In this document: positions 1-8,182 of the stretch, piece by piece
How positions within the stretch are numbered: position 1 is the stretch's first letter
Layout: every line of letters starts with the position of its first letter
Assembly: GCA_002840565.1 (NCBI GenBank)
Contig: PHBK01000010.1
Coordinates: 58,311-122,310 of the forward strand
Reading direction: 5' to 3'
Length of the DNA: 64,000 nt
DNA from: Deltaproteobacteria bacterium HGW-Deltaproteobacteria-12
Lineage (GTDB): Bacteria; Desulfobacterota; Syntrophia; Syntrophales; Smithellaceae
Translations under genes and position numbers: made by a program
The notes under the pieces: generated by a model
Told to the model about the DNA's origin: nothing
The model's input: only the letters and a program-made list of their open reading frames with translations
The model's database searches: none

Positions 1-93
1 TCTTTTTATGATATCGAAAACCTTTGGGATGCGCCCCGCATGAATATTGACGAAAATGCTACGGAGATAAAACGGCTCAGCAAAGGGATGTAG
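1..93 (+). CDS. 3' end of an unrecognised gene (partial)
   Basis: The first frame is open from base 1 and ends in TAG at 91-93, giving the C-terminal 30 residues of a protein that starts outside the window. The tail is hydrophilic and ends in RLSKGM. I do not recognise a family. Its stop codon shares one base with the GTG start of the following comF-like gene, so the two are probably translationally coupled in one operon. Confidence 0.55.
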   Translation, partial: SFYDIENLWDAPRMNIDENATEIKRLSKGM

Positions 94-824
94 TGAACGC
101 TAAAGATATTTTAAATTACGTCGGCGACATTATTTTCCCTCGCCAATGTCCGGCCTGTGCAGAAATACTGGACCAGCCGGCAAGACAGTTTTTCTGTTCT
201 TCCTGTTCCGGCAGAATTAATTTCATTACCGACAATTTTTGCCCGATCTGCGGGATCCCTTTTTTTAGCAGCCCCGCCGGCAGCCACATTTGCGGAGATT
301 GCCTGGGAAACAGGCCCTATTTCGCCCAGGCCCGGGCTGTTGCCGGTTTCGAAACAGTTATTATGGAGGCGATCCATAAATTCAAATACAGCCGCAGCCT
401 ATCCGCAGGTAATGCCCTGGGTTGTTTGATGGCCGATTTTTCTTTTCCTGATTTTGTTTTTTCCGAATATTCACTGTTGATTCCCGTTCCTCTGCACATC
501 AAGAGGCTCCGAGAGCGAGGATTTAACCAGTCTCTGCTTCTGGCCAGAGAAATCGGCAAAAAACATGAACTGCCTGTAAATTTTTCCTTGCTAAAAAGGA
601 TTAAATTTACTTTAACTCAGACTGGCCTGAATAAAATCGAAAGAGAAAAAAATATTAAAGGGGCTTTTGCCGTTAAGGACAGGAAAAAAGTCGCTGGCAG
701 AAATATTATTCTGATCGATGATGTTTATACGACGGGCGCAACAATCAATGAATGCTCCAGAGTATTACTGAAAGCCGGAGCACAGAAAGTCGCTGTCTTG
801 ACATTGTCCCGTGTCACACAGTAA
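93..824 (+). CDS. comF: ComF-family phosphoribosyltransferase-like protein
   Basis: 243 residues with GTG start. The N-terminal half carries the ComF double zinc ribbon: cysteine pairs CPAC, CSSC, CPIC and CGDC within about residues 18-65. The C-terminal half is a type I phosphoribosyltransferase fold with the PRPP-binding loop IILIDDVYTTGAT near residue 205. In naturally competent bacteria ComF acts in DNA uptake; in many non-competent proteobacteria its role is unresolved, so the name gives family rather than function. It overlaps the previous stop by one base and lies 23 bp before rfaE2. Length is normal for the family and nothing looks broken. Confidence 0.9.
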   Translation: MNAKDILNYVGDIIFPRQCPACAEILDQPARQFFCSSCSGRINFITDNFCPICGIPFFSSPAGSHICGDCLGNRPYFAQARAVAGFETVIMEAIHKFKYSRSLSAGNALGCLMADFSFPDFVFSEYSLLIPVPLHIKRLRERGFNQSLLLAREIGKKHELPVNFSLLKRIKFTLTQTGLNKIEREKNIKGAFAVKDRKKVAGRNIILIDDVYTTGATINECSRVLLKAGAQKVAVLTLSRVTQ

Positions 825-847
825 AAACTATAAATATATGGAGTTGC

Positions 848-1333
848 ATGAATAAAATCCTGGATAGAAAAACACTCAAAGATCAACTCGATACGCTGCG
901 CACGCAGGGTAAGAAAATAGCTTTTACTAACGGCTGCTTCGATATTTTGCACGTGGGCCACGTGCGCTACCTCCGAGAAGCAAGAAAGACCGCCGACGTT
1001 TTAGTCCTGGCGCTCAACAGCGACTTGTCGGTGCAGTCAATCAAAGGAGAAAAAAGGCCGCTGGTTGGCGAAGAAGAGCGGGCAGAAATTCTTGCTGCCC
1101 TGGAATTTGTTGATTTTGTTACTGTATTTCCGGAACTCACACCGCTGGAACTGATTAATTATCTAAAACCGGATATCCTCATTAAAGGTGGCGACTGGCC
1201 GGAAGACAAGGTCGTAGGCCGGAATGAAGTTAAAAAATGGGGCGGCCGCGTGATTCTGATTCCGGAGGTACAAGGAAAATCAACAACAAATGTTGTGGAA
1301 AAGATAAAAAGAGTCTATTGTTCCGATAAATAG
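848..1333 (+). CDS. rfaE2: D-glycero-beta-D-manno-heptose 1-phosphate adenylyltransferase
   Basis: About 161 residues from the ATG at 848, preceded by GGAG at 840-843. The frame stays open further upstream, but that part only overlaps comF. The protein is a nucleotidyltransferase of the cytidylyltransferase-like fold: the FTNGCFDILHVGHVRYL stretch holds the HxGH motif, and IKGGDW near the C-terminus is typical of the HldE C-terminal domain. It transfers AMP from ATP to heptose 1-phosphate to make ADP-heptose for LPS inner core. Here it stands alone, the RfaE2 form, so the kinase domain must be encoded elsewhere. Its presence implies a Gram-negative outer membrane. Confidence 0.92.
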   Translation: MNKILDRKTLKDQLDTLRTQGKKIAFTNGCFDILHVGHVRYLREARKTADVLVLALNSDLSVQSIKGEKRPLVGEEERAEILAALEFVDFVTVFPELTPLELINYLKPDILIKGGDWPEDKVVGRNEVKKWGGRVILIPEVQGKSTTNVVEKIKRVYCSDK

Positions 1334-1369
1334 GGTAAGCGCTGATTTATCCGACATTAAATATTTTCC

Positions 1370-1398
1370 TTTACAAAAAAAATTGCATTATGTATTAG
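1370..1398 (+). promoter_or_regulatory. Putative sigma70 promoter for the DksA-like gene
   Basis: TTTACA at 1370-1375 and TATTAG at 1393-1398 are separated by 17 bp, and TG directly precedes the second box. Transcription would start near 1405, leaving a leader of about 24 nt with AAGGGA as ribosome-binding site. This is consensus matching only. Confidence 0.4.
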
Positions 1399-1428
1399 AG
1401 GCCAAAATAACGCTGTCTACATAAGGGA

Positions 1429-1818
1429 GTGGTGCTTTTGGAAAAACAAATTACTTTAAAGCCAGAAAAACTGGACGTATTTCGAGCAATGCTCATTCAG
1501 AAGATAAATGAACTTCTCAATGAAGCGGGGAAAACAGTTTCGGAAATGACCAGCGGAAAAGAAAATTTCCCCGATCCCAACGACAGGGCGTCTCTCGAAT
1601 CTGACCGTAACTTTGAATTGCGCATCCGTGACCGGGAACGCAAGCTCATCATAAAAATGCAGGAAGCAATTAAGAGAATTGATGACGGAGTTTACGGCAT
1701 TTGTGAATCTTGCGGCGGACCGATTTCCGAAAAAAGATTGATGGCCAGACCGGTGACGACTGATTGCATCGATTGCAAAACAAAGCAGGAAAAAATGGAA
1801 AAACTAAAAGGTGAATAG
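1429..1818 (+). CDS. DksA/TraR-family zinc-finger transcription factor
   Basis: 129 residues with GTG start at 1429, preceded by AAGGGA. A long N-terminal helical hairpin (about residues 10-85) is followed by a C4 zinc finger: GICESCGGPI and a second CIDCK pair near residues 93-118. The DxxDxA-like tip appears as DPNDRAS. DksA proteins bind the secondary channel of RNA polymerase and, with ppGpp, tune rRNA and amino-acid promoters. Several DksA-like paralogues normally occur in these genomes, so whether this is the housekeeping copy is not decided here. A clear terminator follows. Confidence 0.85.
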   Translation: MVLLEKQITLKPEKLDVFRAMLIQKINELLNEAGKTVSEMTSGKENFPDPNDRASLESDRNFELRIRDRERKLIIKMQEAIKRIDDGVYGICESCGGPISEKRLMARPVTTDCIDCKTKQEKMEKLKGE

Positions 1819-1840
1819 ATTTAATATAAATCTATGAATT

Positions 1841-1870
1841 AAAAAACGCTCCGGTTATGGGGCGTTTTTT
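1841..1870 (+). terminator. Rho-independent terminator after the DksA-like gene
   Basis: AAAAAACGCTCC and GGGGCGTTTTTT form a 12-bp stem with one G-U pair around a short GTTAT loop, ending in a T run. The A/T symmetry means it could act in both directions. Confidence 0.75.
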
Positions 1871-1887
1871 GTTAAAGGGATAAATTA

Positions 1888-1911
1888 GACTGAAGGCTGA
1901 AGACTGATGGC
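1888..1911 (+). repeat. Heptad repeat array, GACTGAA/GGCTGAA type (left flank)
   Basis: Three consecutive 7-nt units: GACTGAA, GGCTGAA, GACTGAT. It sits 15 bp before the four-helix-bundle gene and is mirrored by the reverse-oriented array at 2291-2322, so the gene is bracketed by inverted heptad arrays. Confidence 0.8.
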
Positions 1912-1925
1912 TTTTAGGGAAAAAC

Positions 1926-2282
1926 ATGCGGGATCATACAAAACTTAAAGCATTTGAGATGGCTGACGAGTTAGCAGTACTAATCTACCAAGTAACTTCA
2001 GTGTTTCCCAAAGAAGAGTTGTACGGACTTACTTCTCAAATGAGGCGTTCAGCGGTTTCCGTCCCTTCCAATATTGTAGAGGGTTGTGCACGCGATAGCC
2101 AAGCAGATTACCTTCGATTTCTCATTATAGCCTTCGGATCGTTAAGGGAGCTGCATTATCAACTCGATTTGTCCAAGCGTTTAGGATTCTTAGGTGATCA
2201 CAATCCACGTCCAGTTGAAACAAAAATTATAGAAACGGAGAAGATATTGAATGGCTTGATTCGGGCCTTGCGCAATGCTTGA
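1926..2282 (+). CDS. Four-helix bundle protein (S23/IVP family), copy 1
   Basis: 118 residues. The family signature is clear: FPKEELYGLTSQMRRSAVSV followed by PSNIVEGCAR, then helices ending in LNGLIRALR. Relatives were first seen as ORFs in intervening sequences of 23S rRNA genes (Leptospira, Coxiella), and the fold resembles the Avd accessory protein of diversity-generating retroelements; no biochemical function is settled. It sits alone in the dksA-priA gap between inverted heptad arrays, which suggests it arrived with them. It is clearly more diverged from the copies at 51085 and 55867 than those are from each other. No reverse transcriptase is nearby. Confidence 0.85.
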   Translation: MRDHTKLKAFEMADELAVLIYQVTSVFPKEELYGLTSQMRRSAVSVPSNIVEGCARDSQADYLRFLIIAFGSLRELHYQLDLSKRLGFLGDHNPRPVETKIIETEKILNGLIRALRNA

Positions 2283-2290
2283 TATACTTA

Positions 2291-2322
2291 AGCCTTCAGC
2301 CTTCAGCCTTCAGTCTTCAACC
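2291..2322 (+). repeat. Heptad repeat array, AGCCTTC type (right flank)
   Basis: Four 7-nt units in a row: AGCCTTC three times, then AGTCTTC. They are the reverse complement of the left-flank units at 1888-1911. The array ends 10 bp before priA. Confidence 0.8.
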
Positions 2323-2331
2323 TAAACTCCT

Positions 2332-4740
2332 ATGTTTGTAAACATTGCCCTGAACATTCCCGCCGACAAGCTTTTCTCTTATGAAGTACCGCTGGAGTTG
2401 CAGGATCAGGTTGCGGTCGGCAAACGCGTCTTTGTATCTTTCGGCCGGCGAAAACGTACCGGATTTATCGTTGCCATAAATAACTCCTGCGGTCTGGAAA
2501 AAGTAAAATTTATCAGCGAGGTTCTGGATGAAGAACCGCTTTTCAGCGAAAAGGATCTTGCCTTTTATTCCTGGGTCGCCGATTATTTCATTTACCCGAT
2601 GGGCAAGGCGCTGTGCGAGATTATCCCTGCCGGCGCTGAAAAGAAAGACTTTCTCTGGGTTACGCCCCGGCCTTCGATGAAGAATATTGCCCTTACTCCG
2701 GCACAAAATAACCTTTTGCATCTATTGCAGCAATATCCGCAGGGGATTGCAGCAAACACCCTTGCCCGGGTCAGCGGTTCGAAGAGCATTTCCGCAATGA
2801 TTTGCATCCTGCAACTGGCCGGGCTTCTGCAAATAGAGGAAAAGCAAAAAAAGCAGCTCGCCCTGCGCCGGGAAATATTTGTGACACTCAGCAGCAGCCG
2901 AATTCTTCCAGTGAAACTGACAAGAAAACAAGAAGAGCTGATTGCCTTTATGCAGGAAAGAGGAGCAATGTCTCTCTCTGATTTAGTCAGCCAATCCGGC
3001 GCCTCCCGCGCTGTTATTAAAAGACTTCAAGATCAAGGGATCATCGATCTTTCCGCTGCCGAAAAAATTCGCACTCCTGTTCTGAAATCCTTCAATGGCG
3101 AAAGCGAAACAAAATTTACTTTAAATTCCCTGCAGCAAAAGGCGCTGGACGAAATTTCTGTTAATCTGGGAAAAAATATTTTCACCCCCATATTAATGCA
3201 TGGCGTTACAGGAAGCGGAAAAACTGAAATTTATTTAAATGCCATTGCCCGGGTGCTGGAAAATGACGGCAGCGCCATTTATCTGGTACCGGAAATAGCC
3301 CTGACTCCACAGTTAATCTCGCGCATCCAATGGCGTTTTGACCAGGAGCAGATTGCCATAATGCATAGCGGCATTGCCGAAGCTATCCGCTATGACCAGT
3401 GGAGGCAAATCAAACGCGGTCAGATCAAATTGGTAATCGGCGCCCGGTCCGCCCTCTTTGCCCCGCTGCCAAATCTCCAGCTGATTATAGTTGATGAAGA
3501 ACACGATGCTTCCTATAAGCAGGATGACCGGCTTTGCTATCATGGGCGCGATTTGGCGATTCTCAAAGCAAAACTTGATCAGGCTGTTGTGGTGTTGGGA
3601 TCGGCGACACCGGGCATCCGTTCCTACTTCAATGCCCGAAACAAAAAATACCACTATCTGGAAATACCGCAGCGGGTGCAAAACAAGCCGCTGCCCGAAA
3701 TTGAAATTGTTGATATGAAAGCTCAGTTGGAGGCTCAGGGCAAAGCTCCGATTCTTTCCGCTCACTTAATTGCCGCCATCGAGATGACACTGCTGAAAAA
3801 AGAACAGGTCTTGCTTTTTCTCAACAAGCGCGGCTTTGACACATTTCTGATCTGCGCGGATTGCGGCTATAATTTCCGCTGCCCCAATTGTGCCGTATCT
3901 CTGAAGAACCATGCCGCCGAAGGGGTTGTCAAATGCCATTATTGCAATTACGCACAAAAAGCTCTGCCTGTTTGCCCCTCTTGCCGCGGCAGCCGCATCT
4001 TGAGCTACGGCGCCGGCACCCAAAAACTGGAGGCGGAAATAAAAAAGCTTTTCCCGGAAACACATGTTGCGAGAATGGATTCTGATACCATGAAGACCAG
4101 GGGAGCACAGGAAAAAATATTGCAGAAACTCTGGCAAAGAGACATTGATATTCTGGTGGGTACGCAGATGATTACCAAAGGACATGATTTCCCTTTTATA
4201 ACCCTGGTGGGCGTGATCTCGGCGGACACATCACTGAATATGCCCGATTTCTGCGCCGGCGAAAGAACTTTTCAGCAGCTCACGCAGGTTGCCGGACGCG
4301 GCGGACGAGGAAGCACGCCGGGCAGAGTTATTATTCAGACTTTTAATCCGCAGCATTACGCTTTAAAGCATGTCCAAAACCACGATTATAAATCTTTTTA
4401 TGCCGAGGAGATCCAATTCCGGAAAGAATTTAAATATCCCCCTTTTGGCCGGCTGATCAACCTGCGCTTATCGGCGGCGAACAAGGACACTCTTTGCGAT
4501 CAGGCACAGCAAATAGGAAAGATGGCAAAAAGACTCAGTGCGCGATCAGGAAATGAAGTAGAAATAATCGGCCCTGCGGAATCGCCGGTGGCAAAAATCA
4601 AAGGACGCTATCGCTGGCAAATGTTACTCAAAAGCGAGAACGCCAAAGCACTGCATCAAACGGCCCGGGAACTTTTACACGCTGCGGGGAAAACCGCGGT
4701 GAAGATTACAATTGATGTTGATCCGGAAAATTTCATGTGA
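2332..4740 (+). CDS. priA: Primosomal replication restart helicase PriA
   Basis: 802 residues, normal for PriA. An N-terminal DNA-binding domain (about 1-105) and a winged-helix region are followed by a superfamily 2 helicase core: Walker A GVTGSGKTEIY near residue 291 and the DEEH box IVDEEHDASYKQ near 386. Eight zinc-ligand cysteines lie between about 508 and 550 (CADCGYNFRCPNC, then CHYC and CPSC). The TQMITKGHDFP and QVAGRGGR motifs follow. PriA recognises stalled forks and reloads the replicative helicase. The ATG lies just after the heptad array with no strong Shine-Dalgarno sequence, so initiation may be weak or depend on the leader. Confidence 0.96.
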   Translation: MFVNIALNIPADKLFSYEVPLELQDQVAVGKRVFVSFGRRKRTGFIVAINNSCGLEKVKFISEVLDEEPLFSEKDLAFYSWVADYFIYPMGKALCEIIPAGAEKKDFLWVTPRPSMKNIALTPAQNNLLHLLQQYPQGIAANTLARVSGSKSISAMICILQLAGLLQIEEKQKKQLALRREIFVTLSSSRILPVKLTRKQEELIAFMQERGAMSLSDLVSQSGASRAVIKRLQDQGIIDLSAAEKIRTPVLKSFNGESETKFTLNSLQQKALDEISVNLGKNIFTPILMHGVTGSGKTEIYLNAIARVLENDGSAIYLVPEIALTPQLISRIQWRFDQEQIAIMHSGIAEAIRYDQWRQIKRGQIKLVIGARSALFAPLPNLQLIIVDEEHDASYKQDDRLCYHGRDLAILKAKLDQAVVVLGSATPGIRSYFNARNKKYHYLEIPQRVQNKPLPEIEIVDMKAQLEAQGKAPILSAHLIAAIEMTLLKKEQVLLFLNKRGFDTFLICADCGYNFRCPNCAVSLKNHAAEGVVKCHYCNYAQKALPVCPSCRGSRILSYGAGTQKLEAEIKKLFPETHVARMDSDTMKTRGAQEKILQKLWQRDIDILVGTQMITKGHDFPFITLVGVISADTSLNMPDFCAGERTFQQLTQVAGRGGRGSTPGRVIIQTFNPQHYALKHVQNHDYKSFYAEEIQFRKEFKYPPFGRLINLRLSAANKDTLCDQAQQIGKMAKRLSARSGNEVEIIGPAESPVAKIKGRYRWQMLLKSENAKALHQTARELLHAAGKTAVKITIDVDPENFM

Positions 4741-4782
4741 TTGGGGCTGTTGAAAAACGCGTATCTAAGGTATAATTAATCC

Positions 4783-5235
4783 ATGGATAAATCGAAAGAA
4801 GCTTTAATAGAGATTGTAGCGGCAATACCTTTTTTTGATTCTTTTGAAAAAATGGAAATCAGTTTGCTTTTGGATACGGGAACCTGGATCAAGGTCACTC
4901 CCGGAAAGCCGATCATTACCAAAGGAGAAATTGATCTGCGGATGTTTGTACTGGTGCAGGGACATGCCGAGGTTATTCTCCAGGAAAAGATTTTGGCAGC
5001 GCTCGGTGTGGGGGACATATTTGGTGAAGTCGGCCTGATGGGCGCTCCCCGCATGGCTAACGTAGAGGCACAAACAGATTGCCTGCTTTTATCCTTCGAC
5101 GCCGAACAGCTGAACAGCCTTCCTTTAGAACTCCAGGTGAAATTTCTGAGGCGCATTCTGCTGGCCACCTTCGCCCGTCTTCAAAAAATCAACCAGTGGG
5201 ATTGGCTGCGCCGCCATCCCAGAAAAAATTCGTAA
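4783..5235 (+). CDS. Cyclic-nucleotide-binding domain protein, no output domain
   Basis: 150 residues forming one cNMP-binding beta-roll. The phosphate-binding cassette appears as GDIFGEVGLMGAPRMANVEA (about residues 83-102), keeping the G-E pair and the arginine but with M-A where CRP-type proteins have T/S-A. No DNA-binding helix-turn-helix follows; the protein ends in a basic tail. It probably acts as a free sensory module or partner protein. It lies 42 bp after priA. The ligand cannot be told from sequence. Confidence 0.8.
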   Translation: MDKSKEALIEIVAAIPFFDSFEKMEISLLLDTGTWIKVTPGKPIITKGEIDLRMFVLVQGHAEVILQEKILAALGVGDIFGEVGLMGAPRMANVEAQTDCLLLSFDAEQLNSLPLELQVKFLRRILLATFARLQKINQWDWLRRHPRKNS

Positions 5236-5250
5236 AGACCGATAGCTGTC

Positions 5251-5281
5251 TTGACAAGAGACGGTTATTGTGTGGTATTAA
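5251..5281 (+). promoter_or_regulatory. Putative sigma70 promoter upstream of the BON-like gene
   Basis: TTGACA at 5251-5256 is a perfect -35 box. GTATTA/TATTAA follows at 5275-5281 after an 18-19 bp spacer, with TG upstream as in an extended -10. The predicted start is close to 5287, leaving a very short leader with GGAAAAGG before the ATG at 5300. Confidence 0.45.
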
Positions 5282-5299
5282 AACGGAAAAGGCAAAAAA

Positions 5300-5731
5300 A
5301 TGGCACAGAACGCACAGGTTTCCCGATACGAAGTCAACAGAAGCGTGAGGATGGTATTCGCACGCCACGATGCGGACCTGAGCAGGATAGACTACTCCTT
5401 CACCGGTAATACGGTCTACCTCTCCGGAGATCTTGTCAAACCGGGCGGTGATTTTTCCGCCCAGGATGTCGATACCCTCGCCAGAGAAATTTCGGCCCTG
5501 CCTCATGTGCGTGATATTCAATTTAACCTTAACAACTTAAAAGTGGTCTCTACCGGCGATTCCTGGCAAGTCACCAGGACGAAGAAATCCATCGCGGCTG
5601 CAGGTGCGGTTCAACAGGCTGGTTCTCTGGGCGACTCCACCGTAGTCATCACCAAGGCGGAGGATTTAAAGACTGTGCTCGACGATCTTAAGGCTGACTC
5701 AGCAAAAGCCGGTAAACCAAAATCAGGCTGA
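5300..5731 (+). CDS. BON-domain-like small protein
   Basis: 143 residues without a signal peptide. Residues about 10-85 look like a BON fold: an alpha helix, a strand pair around NTVYLSGDL, a second helix (DVDTLAREISALPHV) and a final strand with the conserved valine-arginine-aspartate turn. The remainder is low-complexity, alanine- and lysine-rich. BON domains usually bind membranes or polymers, but a cytoplasmic copy has no assigned role. The last 9 bp overlap the convergent MFS gene. Confidence 0.6.
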   Translation: MAQNAQVSRYEVNRSVRMVFARHDADLSRIDYSFTGNTVYLSGDLVKPGGDFSAQDVDTLAREISALPHVRDIQFNLNNLKVVSTGDSWQVTRTKKSIAAAGAVQQAGSLGDSTVVITKAEDLKTVLDDLKADSAKAGKPKSG

Positions 5732-6892
5732 TGGCAGTTTCGCCGGGAATTCCATTTTTGACTTTGTTTTAATCCGCAAAGCCGAAAAAGTATTAATGAC
5801 GGCAATAATAACTCCCAGCAGAAACACATACTGATAGCCCCAGGAAATCCAGATAAGGCCGCCCAGGAGAGCAACTGCAATCGAGAAGGCATGATCAATG
5901 GTAACACCCATTGTCAGCGTCTGGTTGACGTCTTCCGGGGTTACAGCTATTTTCTGCAGATATGTCGCCCGCGCCATGCTTACAGACATGAGGAGCTGAT
6001 CAACAACATAACAGAAAAAAGCAATATACATGGCGGTTGTCTCCGGGAATACGTTGCTGGAGAAACCATAACCGAGGCAGACAAAAACCAGAATAACCGC
6101 CTCGGCTGTAAGAATAAATCTTTCCCCGAAGCGGTCAATTGCTTTGCCCAGAAGGGGTTTGAAGAATATTCCTATTATCCCGCCTGCCATGAGCAAAGTT
6201 GCCACGACATAAGTTTGCTGTTTAAAGACAGTCACCAGAACCCACGGCGCGAAAGTGAGAAAAATTTGTTTGCGTGTCCCATAGAGGATATTCAACCAGT
6301 AAAAAAGACTGTACTCTTTTTTCAGTTTAAACTTTGTCCTGGCGGGTAAAGGTTTGTTTTTCTGCATCAGAAAGATCAGCAGAGCAACCGTCAGAAAACC
6401 CAGAAAAGCGACGATGTACGAGATTTTGAAATTCAGGTTGAAAAATTTAAAACCTATCAGGATGGCAAAACTGCCGATAATGGAAGAGAGATTGGCAATC
6501 CCGCTGAGCTGTCCCAGTCTCCGGCCCGTTCTTCCATCCCTGGCCAGTTCCATCCCGATACTCTGGTTCAAGGGAATGAACAAATGCTGACCAATACTGA
6601 AAATAAAAAGCCAGATCAGCATGACGGAAAAAGTGGGCGAATAAATGCCGATCAGCAATATCCCCAGGGCGCATAAAAGATTGGCCAGAGCTGCCAGCCG
6701 CCGGGTACAGAGAAAAAAGAGCAGCGCCGCGACAAAGACAACCAAAAAACCGGGCAGTTCCCGGGGCAATTCCAGAAACCCGCGCTGGAAGTCACTGATG
6801 GAGAACGTTTCGTTTAAATAATTATTGAATGTTGCCTCAACAATACTTTGGGAAAATCCAAAGACAAAAATCGCGGCTAAAAAAAGTTGCAA
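5723..6892 (-). CDS. MFS transporter
   Basis: 389 residues with about 12 hydrophobic segments. The cytoplasmic loop RDGRTGRRLGQLSG after TM4 and the loop GKAIDRFGERF between TM8 and TM9 resemble MFS signature loops. The substrate is unknown. The start is uncertain: the frame is open upstream of the TTG at 6892 and still reads like an MFS N-terminus (NKFGGLQRDLQLF), but it contains no ATG or GTG before an in-frame stop, so TTG or a rare ATT start must be used. It is convergent with the BON gene and stands as a single-gene unit. Confidence 0.85.
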   Translation of the reverse strand: MQLFLAAIFVFGFSQSIVEATFNNYLNETFSISDFQRGFLELPRELPGFLVVFVAALLFFLCTRRLAALANLLCALGILLIGIYSPTFSVMLIWLFIFSIGQHLFIPLNQSIGMELARDGRTGRRLGQLSGIANLSSIIGSFAILIGFKFFNLNFKISYIVAFLGFLTVALLIFLMQKNKPLPARTKFKLKKEYSLFYWLNILYGTRKQIFLTFAPWVLVTVFKQQTYVVATLLMAGGIIGIFFKPLLGKAIDRFGERFILTAEAVILVFVCLGYGFSSNVFPETTAMYIAFFCYVVDQLLMSVSMARATYLQKIAVTPEDVNQTLTMGVTIDHAFSIAVALLGGLIWISWGYQYVFLLGVIIAVINTFSALRIKTKSKMEFPAKLPSA

Positions 6893-7060
6893 ATCACGCT
6901 GTAAGCCGCCAAATTTATTTATAATTCGCCGTATAATAATATTACTCGCCGTTCACTATGTATTATAGCCTGATCCGACATCCGCCAAATCAACCAAGAA
7001 TCAAAACGGCGGCCGAGAACCCGCTGCCGTTATCCTTTTCGAAACCATCAATCTGCTTTT

Positions 7061-7519
7061 CTAGCATTGCTTCATTGTTTCCAGCCGGATGCGGTCCTGG
7101 TAGTATTGGGTTATTTCATGCACAGCATAATCAATCATGAGCATAATGCGCATAACAGAGTCAATAGCCTGATTGTGTTCGATAGCATTAATAAAAATAG
7201 CCTGAAATTCGGCATACAGCCACATGCGGCGCCGCATCATGTTTAAGGCGTATATAGATTCATGCAGCGGAATGCCTTTTTCGAAACATGTCCTGGCATA
7301 ATGCATAAAGAACTCCTGTATCTTTTCCAGGTGGTTCGGAGCAAACAGTAAATTTCTCAACTGACTATAAAATTTGATGGCCTGCAGCACTAACGTATCA
7401 TCAGGTATCTGTGCATAATGAACTGTTCTTTTATTTTTCTTTACATCGGCTGCCCACTGCGCCGCTATTTCATCAATGTTTGCCTCCACTACATCCAGCA
7501 GTTTCATCGATCCCAACAT
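7061..7519 (-). CDS. RsbRD-N-like all-helical sensor domain protein (paralogue 2)
   Basis: 152 residues, predicted all-helical, with the recurring pattern A-x-x-W-A-x-D-V near the N-terminus and GIPLHESIYALNMMRRRMWL about residue 85. This resembles the RsbT co-antagonist RsbRD N-terminal domain, a globin-like input module, here with no STAS or output domain. It is clearly paralogous to the gene at 7568-8026 (shared W-A-D-V, GIP-E-YAL, RR-WLYAEFQ-IF and DYA-E-T positions) and is transcribed after it, 48 bp downstream. Function unknown; assignment by pattern. Confidence 0.6.
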   Translation of the reverse strand: MLGSMKLLDVVEANIDEIAAQWAADVKKNKRTVHYAQIPDDTLVLQAIKFYSQLRNLLFAPNHLEKIQEFFMHYARTCFEKGIPLHESIYALNMMRRRMWLYAEFQAIFINAIEHNQAIDSVMRIMLMIDYAVHEITQYYQDRIRLETMKQC

Positions 7520-7567
7520 ATCAGTCTCCTCCCTTCAATGTTTAAACAAATATGCAAAAGGGTTTAT

Positions 7568-8026
7568 TTATTTTTTACCTTTGCCGTTTTTCATTAACGC
7601 CTGGTACTCCTTGGTCACCTCGTACATCGCGTAATCAAAGAGCAGAATCGTCCGGCTCAAGGTGTCCAGGGCCTGCCTCTGATCGATACCCGCGCTGAAG
7701 ATCGTCTGGAATTCTGCATATAGCCAGATATGCCTTCTTAAGAGAGACAGGGCATAAACAGCCTCATCCATGGGGATGCCCATGGCGAAAGCTTCCTGAG
7801 CATAAGTGCGAAAATATTTCAGGGCGTCAGCGCTGATTTTTTCATCAACGAACATTTTACTGAAATTACGATAAAATTTTGCGCCCTGAAAGATAATTTT
7901 CTCTTCACCCAATTCCTTGTAATTCTTTGTTTTGACATTGTTCTGCACATCCAACGCCCATCGTCTGGCCATCTTCTCTGCATGCTTTTCGGCTAATTCC
8001 ACATACTTAATGGCGTACGTCTTCAT
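7568..8026 (-). CDS. RsbRD-N-like all-helical sensor domain protein (paralogue 1)
   Basis: 152 residues, first gene of the tandem pair. It shares with its neighbour the block GIPMDEAVYALSLLRRHIWL followed by YAEFQTIF and a C-terminal DYAMYEVTKEYQ. The tail is lysine-rich. The pair is flanked by convergent MFS and divergent fmt, so it forms its own two-gene unit, probably a product of local duplication. In other bacteria this helical domain senses stress or gas ligands for stressosomes or diguanylate cyclases; no such output partner is adjacent. Confidence 0.6.
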   Translation of the reverse strand: MKTYAIKYVELAEKHAEKMARRWALDVQNNVKTKNYKELGEEKIIFQGAKFYRNFSKMFVDEKISADALKYFRTYAQEAFAMGIPMDEAVYALSLLRRHIWLYAEFQTIFSAGIDQRQALDTLSRTILLFDYAMYEVTKEYQALMKNGKGKK

Positions 8027-8182
8027 TACTTAATCCCCTTTCCGTTTGATAAGACCCAATGTTTTCACAGCATAAAGCATGAGCCCTAAATTGACAATAG
8101 GAAATAATCTGAACACGGGTATTTCTTGACACCTGCTTTGTAATTCCATATAGGGTACGAAAACTGCCAAGGAAATAAAACT

